Shown here piece after piece: positions 53,757-62,580 of a stretch of DNA of 64,000 nucleotides. Under the pieces are notes generated by a model. That model was not told the DNA's origin. It did no database searches and worked only from the letters and a program-made list of their open reading frames with translations. The translations under genes and the position numbers were made by a program. How positions within the stretch are numbered: position 1 is the first letter of the stretch; each line of letters starts with the position of its first letter. Origin of the DNA: Enterococcus avium ATCC 14025 (GTDB lineage: Bacteria > Bacillota > Bacilli > Lactobacillales > Enterococcaceae); assembly GCF_000406965.1 (NCBI RefSeq), contig NZ_KE136357.1:897335-961334 (forward strand), read 5' to 3'.

Positions 53757-54875
53757 CTAACCCTCTCCACCGTCTTTAAACAAGTTACTTTCGCGGCGTA
53801 GCTGGTAAATTTTGTGAAGATTGATGATCAAGGTTTTGATCACCGCATACACTGGGATACAAATCAGCATGCCCACGATTCCTGCAACACTGCCGGCACC
53901 GATCAAAACTAATATAATCGTTAATGGGTGAATATTCAACGACTTACCGAACAATAGCGGTTTGATCAAATTCCCATCTAACTGCTGAATAACCAGAACG
54001 GATATGCCCATGTACAGTGCTTGAAGCGGTGAAATGAATAGCCCAACGATCACTGCCGGAACTGCCCCGATGAATGGACCAACATAAGGAATGATATTGG
54101 TGATCCCACAAAAAAGCGCCAACAGTAAACTATATGGCTGTTTAAAAATAGTCATCGCGATAAAGCTTAAGATTCCGATAATAAAGGCATCTAAAACCGT
54201 GCTGCTGATATAAGCAGAAAGTGTTTCATTCAGTTCGCGCACTGTTTGACGTAATTCTTTACGAATGGTGATAGGAAAAAATTGTGACACAGCATCCAAA
54301 AATTTATGCCCGTCTTTAAACATGAAAATCAAAATAAATGGAACGGTGAACAAGAGAACAAAGAATTTCATCGCCAAACCAACGATTCGTGACAAACTTG
54401 AGGTCACACTGACAATCGCAAGGTTGATCAGTTTAGTAATCGTCAGGTTTGCTGAAGCCAATTGTTCTTCCAAATTGAAATTTTTAAATTCATCTCGACT
54501 AGCTAAATCATTAATCCAACGACCTGATTCCTCTGCATAAACAGGTAGATTTTGCGTAAGTTGAACGGTTTGTTCGATCATTTTCGGAACAGCGTTCATC
54601 ATAATCAGCGCGATAATCGCCGCAATCACAATAAAGGATACAAGAAAACCAACCACACGTGGCAGCCCCCCTCTTTCCTCCAGAAAAACCACGATCGGAT
54701 CAAACATATAGTAAAGAAAACCCGCGATCAAAAGCGGCATCAAAATCGCAGAAGCCATTCCCACGACTGGTTTAAAAATATTCGGCATTTGTAATAAAAA
54801 ATAAATCCCGATAATCGTTAAGACAATCTCGGCAGTCCAAAAGAACAGCTTTGATTGTTTGAAACGTGACAGCAT
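53757..54875 (-). CDS. AI-2E family transporter
   Basis: 372 residues with about 8 membrane helices: KLFFWTAEIVLTIIGIYFLL, AILMPLLIAGFLYYMFDPIV, PRVVGFLVSFIVIAAIIALI, and the C-terminal YSLLLALFCGITNIIPYVGP, FIGAVPAVIVGLF, VLVIQQLDGNLIKPLLFGKS, the family signature. Characterised relatives include quorum-signal exporters and Na+(Li+)/H+ antiporters; role here is open. AAGGAGGT precedes the ATG. Confidence 0.88.
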   Translation of the reverse strand: MLSRFKQSKLFFWTAEIVLTIIGIYFLLQMPNIFKPVVGMASAILMPLLIAGFLYYMFDPIVVFLEERGGLPRVVGFLVSFIVIAAIIALIMMNAVPKMIEQTVQLTQNLPVYAEESGRWINDLASRDEFKNFNLEEQLASANLTITKLINLAIVSVTSSLSRIVGLAMKFFVLLFTVPFILIFMFKDGHKFLDAVSQFFPITIRKELRQTVRELNETLSAYISSTVLDAFIIGILSFIAMTIFKQPYSLLLALFCGITNIIPYVGPFIGAVPAVIVGLFISPLQALYMGISVLVIQQLDGNLIKPLLFGKSLNIHPLTIILVLIGAGSVAGIVGMLICIPVYAVIKTLIINLHKIYQLRRESNLFKDGGEG

Positions 54876-55021
54876 AAAAACCTCCTTAAAACATTCTTAT
54901 CCCCCAGGATATGGCTTCATCTTATCATTTATGAGGAATCCCAAGAACGCTTTTGTTAAAAATAAATAGAAATTTTAGATAAACCGACGTTTTAATCGCT
55001 TTTAGCTAACATTCGCATTAG

Positions 55022-55046
55022 AAAAGGAGCGAATTTCTTCGCTCCT
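55022..55046 (-). terminator. Terminator of the lrp-aminotransferase operon
   Basis: Minus-strand GGAGCGAA-GAAA-TTCGCTCC followed by TTTTC, 11 bases past the stop. Confidence 0.75.
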
Positions 55047-55056
55047 AACCTTACTC

Positions 55057-56220
55057 TTATTTTAATCGCATCACAAAACGCTCTAGACGCTGAATTGCTT
55101 CTTTTAATTCGTAAATCGAATAAGCATACGATAGCCGCAGGAATCCTTCACCGCTTTTTCCAAAGGCCGATCCGGGAACCACTGCCAGCTTTTCTTCATC
55201 TAATAGGCGCAGAGCGAATTCTTCACTGCTCAAGCCAAATTGACTAACCTGCGGAAAGAGATAAAACGCCCCCTTGGCCTTATAACAAGGCAGCCCCATC
55301 TTTTCCAACGCATGATGCAGATAATTTCGACGTTCCTCATAAGACAAGCGCATTGGTTCAACGGTTTCCTGCCAATTGTTTTTCAAACCGGCCAATGCCG
55401 CATATTGGCTCGCTGTCGGCGCTGCCATGATTGTATACTGATGCAGCTTCAGCAGCTGGTCCATAAATACTTCTGGACCAGCCATAAAGCCCAGACGCCA
55501 GCCAGTCATCGCAAAGCCTTTTGAAAAACCGTTAATAATAATCGTCCGTTCGCGCATTCCCGGAAGCTCCGCAATACTAGTGAAAGGCTCGTCGTAAACC
55601 AATTCCGCATAAATTTCATCCGTAATGACTAATAAATCATGCTTCTTCACAACATCGGCGATCTTGATCAACGCTTCGCGATCCATCGTTGCTCCCGTTG
55701 GATTATTAGGATAAGACAAAATCAAAATCTTGCTTTTCTCAGTAATAACGTTCTCTAACTCTTCTGGCGTCAGCATAAACTGATTCACAGCTTGTAAGTC
55801 AATCGTCACTGGTTTTCCGCCTGCAATCTGGGTAATCGGTTCGTAGCAAACAAAGCTTGGCTGAGGAATGATGACCTCATCTCCTGGATCAACAAAAATC
55901 CGCAATGCCATATCAATCGCCTCACTGCCGCCGACTGTGACCACAATCTCCGTTTTCGGATCATATTGAACCTTGTTGCGATAAAGCAAATACTCGCTGA
56001 TTTTTTTCCGCAACTCGATCAGTCCCGCGTTAGCCGTGTAGAAAGTCCGCCCTTCTTGGATCGAACGGACCCCTTCTTGAGCCATATGAGAAGGCGTATC
56101 AAAATCCGGCTCGCCGACACCAAGGGAAATCGCATCCGGCTGATCAGAAACAATGTCAAAGAATTTTCGAATACCAGAAGGTTGAATATCCGTGATTTTT
56201 TTCGTTAAAAAATTTCTCAT
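55057..56220 (-). CDS. Class I/II aminotransferase (PatA/AspC-like)
   Basis: 387 residues, PLP fold type I. SLGVGEPDFDTPSHM, NAGLIELRKKIS, GGSEAIDMALR, LSYPNNPTGATM, VITDEIYAEL, the PLP lysine in NGFSKGFAMTGWRLG and LRLSYAYSIYELKEAI are all present. Members transaminate aromatic or branched amino acids, aspartate or N-acetyl-diaminopimelate; which applies is uncertain. Its ATG overlaps the Lrp gene stop, so the two are co-translated. Confidence 0.9.
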   Translation of the reverse strand: MRNFLTKKITDIQPSGIRKFFDIVSDQPDAISLGVGEPDFDTPSHMAQEGVRSIQEGRTFYTANAGLIELRKKISEYLLYRNKVQYDPKTEIVVTVGGSEAIDMALRIFVDPGDEVIIPQPSFVCYEPITQIAGGKPVTIDLQAVNQFMLTPEELENVITEKSKILILSYPNNPTGATMDREALIKIADVVKKHDLLVITDEIYAELVYDEPFTSIAELPGMRERTIIINGFSKGFAMTGWRLGFMAGPEVFMDQLLKLHQYTIMAAPTASQYAALAGLKNNWQETVEPMRLSYEERRNYLHHALEKMGLPCYKAKGAFYLFPQVSQFGLSSEEFALRLLDEEKLAVVPGSAFGKSGEGFLRLSYAYSIYELKEAIQRLERFVMRLK

Positions 56221-56711
56221 GGGCTCACCTGAATTCTAGGATCGGAGTCATCCTGATACATGTCGACGCCCCACTCCTTGTATTTGTCTAGCAAGAAATG
56301 CGTCTGTGTTCCTGAAACATCAGGAATCGATGCTAAATTAGTAGAAATGAATTTTGAGATTTCTTTGATGTTGCGTCCTTGCAGTAGTAAGATAAAGTCA
56401 AAGCCGCCGCTGACGAAAAAGAACGATTTGACTTCAGGAAACTTCCGAACACGCTCCGCAATCTCGCGATAGCCTTCTTCACCTTTAGGAATTGTTTGGA
56501 CCTCAACCAAAGCTTCGATCCAATCATCCTCCACCTTATCCCAGTCAATCAGAGCCCGATAGCCGCAAATAATTTTTTCTTGTTCCATTCGTTTGATTTC
56601 AGCAGAAACGATCACTTCATCTTCGCCTAGCATCACCGCATATTCTTCAATACTTAATCGACAATCGGATTCGATCAGCTTCAATAGTTGCTTGCGTTTA
56701 TTTTGTTCCAT
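56217..56711 (-). CDS. Lrp/AsnC family regulator
   Basis: 164 residues. N-terminal HTH (about 8-60: LLKLIESDCRLSIEEYAVML, EVIVSAEIKRMEQEKIICGY) and a C-terminal RAM effector domain (EALVEVQTIPKGEEGYREIA, VKSFFFVSGGFDFILLLQGR, DVSGTQTHFLL). Such proteins sense amino acids and often control an adjacent transaminase, here overlapped by ATGA. AAGGAGAC before the ATG. Confidence 0.9.
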   Translation of the reverse strand: MEQNKRKQLLKLIESDCRLSIEEYAVMLGEDEVIVSAEIKRMEQEKIICGYRALIDWDKVEDDWIEALVEVQTIPKGEEGYREIAERVRKFPEVKSFFFVSGGFDFILLLQGRNIKEISKFISTNLASIPDVSGTQTHFLLDKYKEWGVDMYQDDSDPRIQVSP

Positions 56712-56947
56712 ATGAACGTCTCCTTCAATTTAACAATTTATTAGCTATTTTTAATCTTTTGTTTATTATTCCCAAAAAAAGAAAAACTGTCAAACTATTT
56801 CGAAAATTCCCTTTGATAATTTAAAATCTATTATCTTTTCAATTCACTCAAAAAAATTCTATTTTTTTATAACACAAGTGAGCCTTTTCATAGTACAATA
56901 AACTGGATGAGCAACAAGTAAAATGCGTTAAGACAGGAGGATTGGGA

Positions 56948-57277
56948 ATGGAACAAGTAGTTGAGATGTTTATTGAAAAACAGAGGCAGCGTTTGGCTGA
57001 CGGCAAGATTCGCCAAGAGGAGTACGAGGCATTTTTAGATGGAATCAATGATGCCCTCTCATTTTTAGGGATGCATTATGTAAATAGCTCGGAAACGGTC
57101 GAGCATGACGCCCGTAAAGCCGCGACCTTTAATGAAATCGAAGAAAAATATAAGAAATTCCGGGAAGTGGCAATGTATAAAAACAGCTTCCTGCGCGTAT
57201 CAGATATCATCAAACATTCTGGTCAAATGACCGATGAACTGCAAAAAATCACCAGAACAGTCAAGGAAGAATTATAA
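56948..57277 (+). CDS. Small helical hypothetical protein
   Basis: 109 residues, helical and charged: MEQVVEMFIEKQRQRLADGK, YEAFLDGINDALSFLGMHYV, EIEEKYKKFREVAMYKNSFL. No domain recognised and no membrane segment. The ATG has AGGAGG 7 bases before; a TTG two codons earlier is too close to it. Monocistronic. Confidence 0.65.
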   Translation: MEQVVEMFIEKQRQRLADGKIRQEEYEAFLDGINDALSFLGMHYVNSSETVEHDARKAATFNEIEEKYKKFREVAMYKNSFLRVSDIIKHSGQMTDELQKITRTVKEEL

Positions 57278-57287
57278 TTAACTCTCT

Positions 57288-57315
57288 AAAGAAGCGAATC
57301 ATCGCTTCTTTTTTT
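57288..57315 (+). terminator. Terminator of the small helical gene
   Basis: AAGAAGCGA-ATCA-TCGCTTCTTTTTTT, 11 bases past the stop. Confidence 0.88.
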
Positions 57316-57436
57316 ACACCTTTGATGCTTTTTTCACCAAACTAGATGTCTTTTATACAATGCTTTTAATTAGTTCGCTTTTCTTAACTACCTTATATGT
57401 TCAGTTCGTTTTCCGTACTATGACTCCCGCTTCACC

Positions 57437-57486
57437 AAAAAAGGACTTCCCATCGTTCATAAGTTAACGACAGGAAGTCCTTTTAT
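57437..57486. terminator. Second strong hairpin in the gap before the Gls24 operon end
   Basis: AAAAGGACTTCC...GGAAGTCCTTTT with an inner TCGTT/AACGA stem. It can terminate in either direction. The 397 bases between the terminator at 57288 and the GlsB stop contain no gene I can support. Confidence 0.6.
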
Positions 57487-57712
57487 CATTCAAATCATTC
57501 GATTCGCTTTCAACAGCACTCTCTGTGGAATTAAAAAATCCATACTCCTTAGCTTGCTGCTGATACTGAATCTGTGTTGATATAAGAAAACTTCTTCGGA
57601 GGAAACACTCTTTTGATATTCATCCTTATTTCTTTTGTTCTATCACGTCTCTTTTTGATGCCTGCGTTAGTTGTTCGTAACGTTGTCTGAGACTTTGTGG
57701 ACCATCACTGAT

Positions 57713-57958
57713 CTATTTTGATCTTCCTAAGAAAAATGACACAATCAAGACCAGAATGACTGCTCCAATAATCGACGGTACCAGTGCCATGCCAGCCAAT
57801 GAAGGCCCCCATGATCCTAGTAACGCTTGACCTAATGCTGATCCGACTAAGCCGGCTACGATGTTAGCGATCCAGCCCATGCTGTTTCCTCTACCTGTGA
57901 TCGCTCCAGCGATTGCTCCGATTACTGCTCCAATAATTAATGACCATAATAAACCCAT
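57713..57958 (-). CDS. glsB: GlsB/YeaQ/YmgE family membrane protein
   Basis: 81 residues: LLWSLIIGAVIGAIAGAITG, NSMGWIANIVAGLVGSALGQ and a last helix SIIGAVILVLIVSFFLGRSK. Three small Gly/Ala-rich helices are the family hallmark (transglycosylase-associated protein name is historical). In enterococci glsB follows gls24 in a stress and bile-resistance locus, as here. AAAGGAGTG precedes the ATG. Confidence 0.88.
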   Translation of the reverse strand: MGLLWSLIIGAVIGAIAGAITGRGNSMGWIANIVAGLVGSALGQALLGSWGPSLAGMALVPSIIGAVILVLIVSFFLGRSK

Positions 57959-57976
57959 GTTAATTCACTCCTTTGA

Positions 57977-58552
57977 TTATTTTACTCGTGGTTCACGATT
58001 TTCTTCAATTTTTTGTTGTGCTTTGTTTGTTCCGCGATTGACGGCACTTTTAGCTTTGTCTGTTTGTTTTGAAGCAAATTGTCCAGTTGTTTTTGCGGCG
58101 CTTGTTACTTTGTCCTGCACCGTTTCGCTGTCTTCTTGATATTCAGATTCTGATTTAATATCGACAACGTTAATATTTACTTCAATCACGTCAAGATGCG
58201 TCATTTTCTCCACTTCATCATGGATAACTTCCTTGATTCGATCTGCGATTTTAGGAATATCCCGACCATATTCAATGACGACATCCATATCAACAGCGAC
58301 TTGTTTTTTGCCGACTTCTGTTTCGATTCCGGCAGTCACATTGTCTGTATTGACTAATTTCTCAGCAATATTAGAGAAAAATCCACCGTCGACTGTTAAT
58401 AGACCATCGATTTGTTCTACTGCTGTACCGACGATTTTTTGAATCACTTTGTCGTCATAGGTTAATTCGCCTTTAACGTTTACGGTGTTATTTGTTTTTG
58501 CTGCATCTGTATGAACGCCTGCGGCCATTCCGTTTTTGTTGTAATTTTCCAT
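57977..58552 (-). CDS. gls24: Asp23/Gls24 family envelope stress protein
   Basis: 191 residues. The Asp23 domain occupies about 25-130: GELTYDDKVIQKIVGTAVEQ, VTAGIETEVGKKQVAVDMDV, VEYGRDIPKIADRIKEVI with HLDVIEVNINVVDI. The C-terminal tail (about 135-191) is Lys/Gln/Ala/Thr-rich and likely disordered. Asp23 is tethered to the membrane by AmaP, encoded upstream in this operon. In E. faecalis Gls24 is linked to bile and starvation stress. AGGAGGAA before the ATG. Confidence 0.9.
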   Translation of the reverse strand: MENYNKNGMAAGVHTDAAKTNNTVNVKGELTYDDKVIQKIVGTAVEQIDGLLTVDGGFFSNIAEKLVNTDNVTAGIETEVGKKQVAVDMDVVIEYGRDIPKIADRIKEVIHDEVEKMTHLDVIEVNINVVDIKSESEYQEDSETVQDKVTSAAKTTGQFASKQTDKAKSAVNRGTNKAQQKIEENREPRVK

Positions 58553-58596
58553 TATAAATTCCTCCTATAGAGTTTGTTTGTATGATGATTGAATCA

Positions 58597-58797
58597 TTAA
58601 TTGTTCTTTCGTTGACTGAAAAAGCTGTCCATCATGCCGGTTTGCTCTAAATAGCTTCCCAGCCAAATGCCAAGCGCTGTTAATAAAACGATCAAGAGTG
58701 TCTTGAAAAATCCCAGCGTGACAAATAATATGGCCAGAATCAAGCCTAATCCGCCGAAGATCATTGGGAGCTTGTATTGAGTGATAAGTTTTTCCAT
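58597..58797 (-). CDS. DUF2273-type small membrane protein
   Basis: 66 residues: MEKLITQYKLPMIFGGLGLI, LAILFVTLGFFKTLLIVLLT, ALGIWLGSYLEQTGMMDSFF. Two helices with a GFFKTLL motif, the DUF2273 family found between amaP and asp23/gls24 genes. Function not established; proposed to help anchor the Asp23 layer. TTAGGAGGGAG precedes the ATG. Confidence 0.88.
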   Translation of the reverse strand: MEKLITQYKLPMIFGGLGLILAILFVTLGFFKTLLIVLLTALGIWLGSYLEQTGMMDSFFSQRKNN

Positions 58798-58854
58798 CTG
58801 TCTCCCTCCTAACTGTCGTCCTGTATTCCTAAAAATTAAATGAATCGTTCTTTG

Positions 58855-59427
58855 TTATTGTACGCGTGATTGATTTGCGGTGTTTTTTTCTTCTTCATCA
58901 AATGTCTTGTAGGCAACATTCACTTTGATTTTTTCCTGACTGCCAAGAATTTCTTGTAAGTCATTCTGAATTTCTGTCATTAGCGCATTGGTTTTCCCAA
59001 TTAACGATGATGTTCGAGTCAGCTGACCCTTCACTTTCACTTTAATCTTGTTCTTGGTTGCTCGAACCTTAACGTCAGGAGATGAAACAAAGCCTACACC
59101 TCGTAGTTTCGAACGAACAAAACCTTCAATTGCCTTTTTGTCTAAAGATAAACGTCCTTTGTCTTCTTTTAATACAAATGTTTGTTTAACTCTTGGATAA
59201 AAGATCAGAACTAAAATCACAATAAGCAAGATAACTGTAACAGCTAGAGCGATCCAAAATAGGTATTGGCGGAAGTAATAATTTGCCAATGAATTTCTTA
59301 AAAACTCTCCACGTCCAATGCCAAATGGAAGATTCAAATAGGGTGAACTGATGGCAATAACCATCAGCATCACGGACATCAAAATCAATGAAAGAATGAT
59401 CCCAATTGCTTTTATTCCACGATTCAT
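58855..59427 (-). CDS. amaP: Alkaline shock response membrane anchor AmaP
   Basis: 190 residues. Two N-terminal membrane helices (about 5-28 and 55-80) followed by a cytoplasmic domain with VLKEDKGRLSLDKKAIEGFV and VKVRATKNKIKVKVKGQL, the AmaP/DUF322-like pattern. It recruits Asp23/Gls24 proteins to the membrane. AAGGAGGTG precedes the ATG. Upstream of the DUF2273 and gls24 genes, as in related genomes. Confidence 0.88.
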   Translation of the reverse strand: MNRGIKAIGIILSLILMSVMLMVIAISSPYLNLPFGIGRGEFLRNSLANYYFRQYLFWIALAVTVILLIVILVLIFYPRVKQTFVLKEDKGRLSLDKKAIEGFVRSKLRGVGFVSSPDVKVRATKNKIKVKVKGQLTRTSSLIGKTNALMTEIQNDLQEILGSQEKIKVNVAYKTFDEEEKNTANQSRVQ

Positions 59428-59468
59428 AGTGCACCTCCTTAAAAACTTTTAACGACTTGTTTAATTAC

Positions 59469-59600
59469 TTAACGGTAACGATCCGTTCCTGTCTGTTTTT
59501 TCACACGTGCCAATGCAAAAGCCGGTTGTCTGCGTTTAAACAATAAAGAAATCAAATTTAGAATTAACGAAATCCCGATTGCCTCGATTAAATGTAGCAT
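59469..59600 (-). CDS. 43-residue small protein of the Gls24 operon
   Basis: MLHLIEAIGISLILNLISLL followed by FKRRQPAFALARVKKQTGTD: one hydrophobic helix and a basic tail. The ATG has an ideal AAGGAGGG 7 bases before it and the gene fills the gap between the SDR gene and amaP, so it is probably real. A longer reading would start within the SDR gene. Family not recognised. Confidence 0.6.
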   Translation of the reverse strand: MLHLIEAIGISLILNLISLLFKRRQPAFALARVKKQTGTDRYR

Positions 59601-59613
59601 CGCGTATCCCTCC

Positions 59614-60504
59614 TTACAGATTGATCGCTTCTCCTCCAGTGACACCATAAATCTGAGCAGTAACATAGCTTGCATCATTTGAAGCTAGGAAAACATACAC
59701 TGGCGCCAATTCTGCTGGCTGCCCTGCCCGTCCTAGCAATGAATCTTGACCAAATTCCGGTAGTGCATCTTTAGGTTGGCCTTGATCTAATTGAAGTGGA
59801 GTCCAGATTGGACCTGGCGCAACACCATTTACTCGAATTCCTTTTTTAGCTAATTGTTGTGCTAAGCCAACTGTGAAGTTTGCAATAGCAGCTTTCGTTG
59901 CTGCGTAATCCATCAAGTGATCACTAGGATTGAAAGCTTGGACAGAAGTTGTTGTAATAATACTGCTGCCTGCAGGTAAATGCGGTAAAGCTTCCTGAAC
60001 GAGTGCAAACATCGAAATAATATTTACCTTGAACGTATCTTCTACTTGCTGAATTGGTAATTCTTCAATCGATTCTTGAGAAATTTGTTGAGCAGAATTT
60101 AGCACAAGTGTGTCTAATCCATCTAATTCTGCGACTGTTTTTCTGATGATCTCACTAGGCGCTTCGTCATCTCGTAAATCATAAGGAAGCAATACTGCTT
60201 TTCTTCCAGCTTCTTCAATGTACTTAGCGACCTCTTGGGCGTCCTCTTCTTCACCAGGAAAGAATTGAATGGCTACATCTGCACCTTCTCGAGCATAAGC
60301 AATCGCTGCCGCCCGACCAATTCCTGAGTCGCCTCCGGTAATCAATACTCTGCGATTTTCTAATTTTCCATTACCAACATAGCTTTCTTCTCCGCAATCT
60401 GGTTGTGGCTTCATGTTGGTTTGTAGTGCGGGAGTGTTCTGATCCTGTTTCTCAAACGAGCCCCCATAAAATAATTCTCTAGGGTCTTTCAAAATTGGTT
60501 TCAT
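59614..60504 (-). CDS. Short-chain dehydrogenase/reductase, general stress type
   Basis: 296 residues of the YhdF/YhxC (GSP39-like) SDR branch with its long N-terminal arm. NAD(P) loop LITGGDSGIGRAAAIAYARE, NSAQQ in place of NNAG, catalytic MDYAATKAAIANFTVGLAQQ (Tyr, Lys), and APGPIWTPLQL. Substrate unknown; relatives are stress-induced. First gene of the stress operon; a possible TTCAAA-17-TACGAT promoter precedes it. Confidence 0.9.
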   Translation of the reverse strand: MKPILKDPRELFYGGSFEKQDQNTPALQTNMKPQPDCGEESYVGNGKLENRRVLITGGDSGIGRAAAIAYAREGADVAIQFFPGEEEDAQEVAKYIEEAGRKAVLLPYDLRDDEAPSEIIRKTVAELDGLDTLVLNSAQQISQESIEELPIQQVEDTFKVNIISMFALVQEALPHLPAGSSIITTTSVQAFNPSDHLMDYAATKAAIANFTVGLAQQLAKKGIRVNGVAPGPIWTPLQLDQGQPKDALPEFGQDSLLGRAGQPAELAPVYVFLASNDASYVTAQIYGVTGGEAINL

Positions 60505-60606
60505 AATTTTTCTTCCTCACTTTCTAATAATATCGTAACGTGTTTTATTCTATTTTTGAAATATTTCGCTCAAAATATTCAAATTCACATTATTTAAGCT
60601 TATTAA

Positions 60607-60635
60607 TTGACAATATATTAAGGATAAGTTATAGA
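60607..60635 (+). promoter_or_regulatory. Promoter of the CorA-like gene
   Basis: TTGACA, 17-base spacer, TATAGA, about 100 bases before the start codon; a good sigma-A-type match. Confidence 0.65.
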
Positions 60636-60734
60636 AAATTAACAGGGGTAATTATTAGAAATAACCTCTGCTTTATTCCAACTATTTATTAGTAAAAAAT
60701 AAATGTATATCATTTTTTTGAAAGGATGAATGAC

Positions 60735-61676
60735 GTGATTCAACATTTTGAGATCAGTAACCAACATATCCAGGAAGTCTCTCCAGGTAAAGGTAACTGG
60801 CTTGTTTTAAAGGATACGACGAAGGAAGAACAAGAAGAAATTATTAAAAATTATCGGTTGCCACAAAATATTTTTGTCGGAGGCAACCATGCAGAAGAGG
60901 TTTCTCGATTGGAGCCATTAGAAAATACTGCGCTGAATAACAGCTATGCTTTGGGAGTGACTAATTTATCCGCTGAAAAGAAAGAGCAAATAGAAGAACG
61001 ACTTGAGCCGCTTATTTTTATCATTTCTGATTCGCTGCTCATCACCCACGTAGGGAAAGAATCGACCTTTATTGATCGTCTACTTGAAAAATATCATGAG
61101 AAAATTCATACATTTGCCGAACTCATTTCGTATGGCATTTATATGCTTTATACTCACTATATTGAAGAATTGTTAGAGATAAAGAAGGATATTGATGAAT
61201 TGGACGTTGCAGCAAGAAAAACGACCGAAAATGACGCTTTGTTTAAATTAGCAGATACCGAGCGAAAAATCGTGTACCTCGATCACACTCTTGCTGATCA
61301 AAAAAGTACGTTAAACGGACTGTGGGAAAATGAATCCTTCATTCAGGACTTGAATGATTCAAAATTGGTTTATGATATTCAGCTTCATCAAAAGCATGCT
61401 GAAAAACTGATCCATATTTATCGTGATTTGTTAGAGACAGTCGGCGGATTATTCACTGACATGATGGACAATAATCTAAACCACTTGATGAAATATTTAG
61501 ACTCTGCCGCTTTGATTATCTCCATCCCCGCACTAATTTCTGGAATTTGGGGAATGAATACAGGCGGCTTGCCGGGAAAAGGCTCCAGCATTGGTTTCTT
61601 TATGGTGGTAGGTGTCGCGGTGCTTTTAGCAATCATCGTTGCGGTTCATCTAAATAGAAAGGATTTTTCAAAATAA
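60735..61676 (+). CDS. CorA-family divalent cation transporter
   Basis: 313 residues. Soluble N-terminal alpha/beta domain, long helices (LLEIKKDIDELDVAARKTTE), then two C-terminal membrane helices with the signature GIWGMNTGG in the loop between, where GMN is the ion filter. Mg2+ is the usual substrate, Co2+ or Zn2+ possible. I choose the GTG 8 bases after AAAGGA rather than the ATG three codons earlier that overlaps that site. Confidence 0.88.
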   Translation: MIQHFEISNQHIQEVSPGKGNWLVLKDTTKEEQEEIIKNYRLPQNIFVGGNHAEEVSRLEPLENTALNNSYALGVTNLSAEKKEQIEERLEPLIFIISDSLLITHVGKESTFIDRLLEKYHEKIHTFAELISYGIYMLYTHYIEELLEIKKDIDELDVAARKTTENDALFKLADTERKIVYLDHTLADQKSTLNGLWENESFIQDLNDSKLVYDIQLHQKHAEKLIHIYRDLLETVGGLFTDMMDNNLNHLMKYLDSAALIISIPALISGIWGMNTGGLPGKGSSIGFFMVVGVAVLLAIIVAVHLNRKDFSK

Positions 61677-61845
61677 CACTTGCTTCATCAAAAGGAGCAA
61701 TTTCGGAGGAATAGCTGATATTTTTCGTGTTGTTTTTATTTTCAAAATCCTATATTCGTCTTTTAAACTGGAGAGAAGCACTTGCTTTGGGGCATCGTTC
61801 GAGTAACTAAAAAGAAACAATCAGTATAGCCGTAATGAAATGCAT

Positions 61846-61885
61846 AAAAAGAGTGCGACAAAAGTAATTGTCACACTCTTTTTTT
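61846..61885. terminator. Terminator between corA-like and HTH genes
   Basis: AAAAAGAGTG(C)GACAA..TTGTCACACTCTTTTTTT. The GTGTGACAA core resembles the stems of the dispersed terminator elements at 19771 and 40473, without their tail. Confidence 0.8.
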
Positions 61886-61933
61886 CGAGTATTCGTCATT
61901 CCAAAAGAAGCATCTTTGGAAATAAACCGAAGT

Positions 61934-62482
61934 CTAACCCTTTATTAATAATTCATTATAAAACGCCTGACCGATTTCCTTCAGTTCACTTTTATTAAAG
62001 GATTTTACGATCCAGGTCGGCATCGGTACCTCGACCGTTCCGTAAATCTCGATCATGACTTGAATAAATGCTTGCGCATTCAGCTGATCGATGGCTTTTC
62101 TTAGACGTCTAGCCGGTTCTAGCAATTGGCTCTCCATTTGATTGGTGCGATAGATTCGATAAATCGTCCGCCCCTCTTCTGCGGCTAAGGAGAATAAGGG
62201 CTGTTCCTCTGCGATTGCCTGCAGACTCTCTTGTTTGTAACGATCGTAGCGTTGTTGCCATTCTAATAATTCGCCGTATACGGTTTCAATTTTCTGTTTG
62301 CGAACGGTAGCTAAAGCGCTGTAGAAGTCAATGGGCAATTTTTCGACTCGCCGTTCGCGCTTGATCCATGTTGCTAAGGTTGATTGCGGAATACCTGCGA
62401 GCTTGCCGAATTGTTCGACAGTGATTCCCAGATCCCGACGAATATACATTTTGATTGGGTGTTCGATCATGGTTAAGGACAT
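61934..62482 (-). CDS. HTH-domain hypothetical protein
   Basis: 182 residues. N-terminal XRE/MerR-like HTH (about 8-45: IRRDLGITVEQFGKLAGIPQ, STLATWIKRERRVEKLPID). The remainder is helical with no recognised domain (ELLEWQQRYDRYKQESLQAI; RRLRKAIDQLNAQAFIQVMI). Probably a DNA-binding regulator. ATG chosen after AGGTGAGAAGG; a GTG three codons earlier is possible. The target is unknown. Confidence 0.6.
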   Translation of the reverse strand: MSLTMIEHPIKMYIRRDLGITVEQFGKLAGIPQSTLATWIKRERRVEKLPIDFYSALATVRKQKIETVYGELLEWQQRYDRYKQESLQAIAEEQPLFSLAAEEGRTIYRIYRTNQMESQLLEPARRLRKAIDQLNAQAFIQVMIEIYGTVEVPMPTWIVKSFNKSELKEIGQAFYNELLIKG

Positions 62483-62580
62483 CCTTCTCACCTAGCTCTC
62501 CTGCGATATTTATACCTCATTATAGCTCGGAGTGAAAAAAATACCAAGACGAAAAGCTCATCTGCTCTTCGCCTTGACAA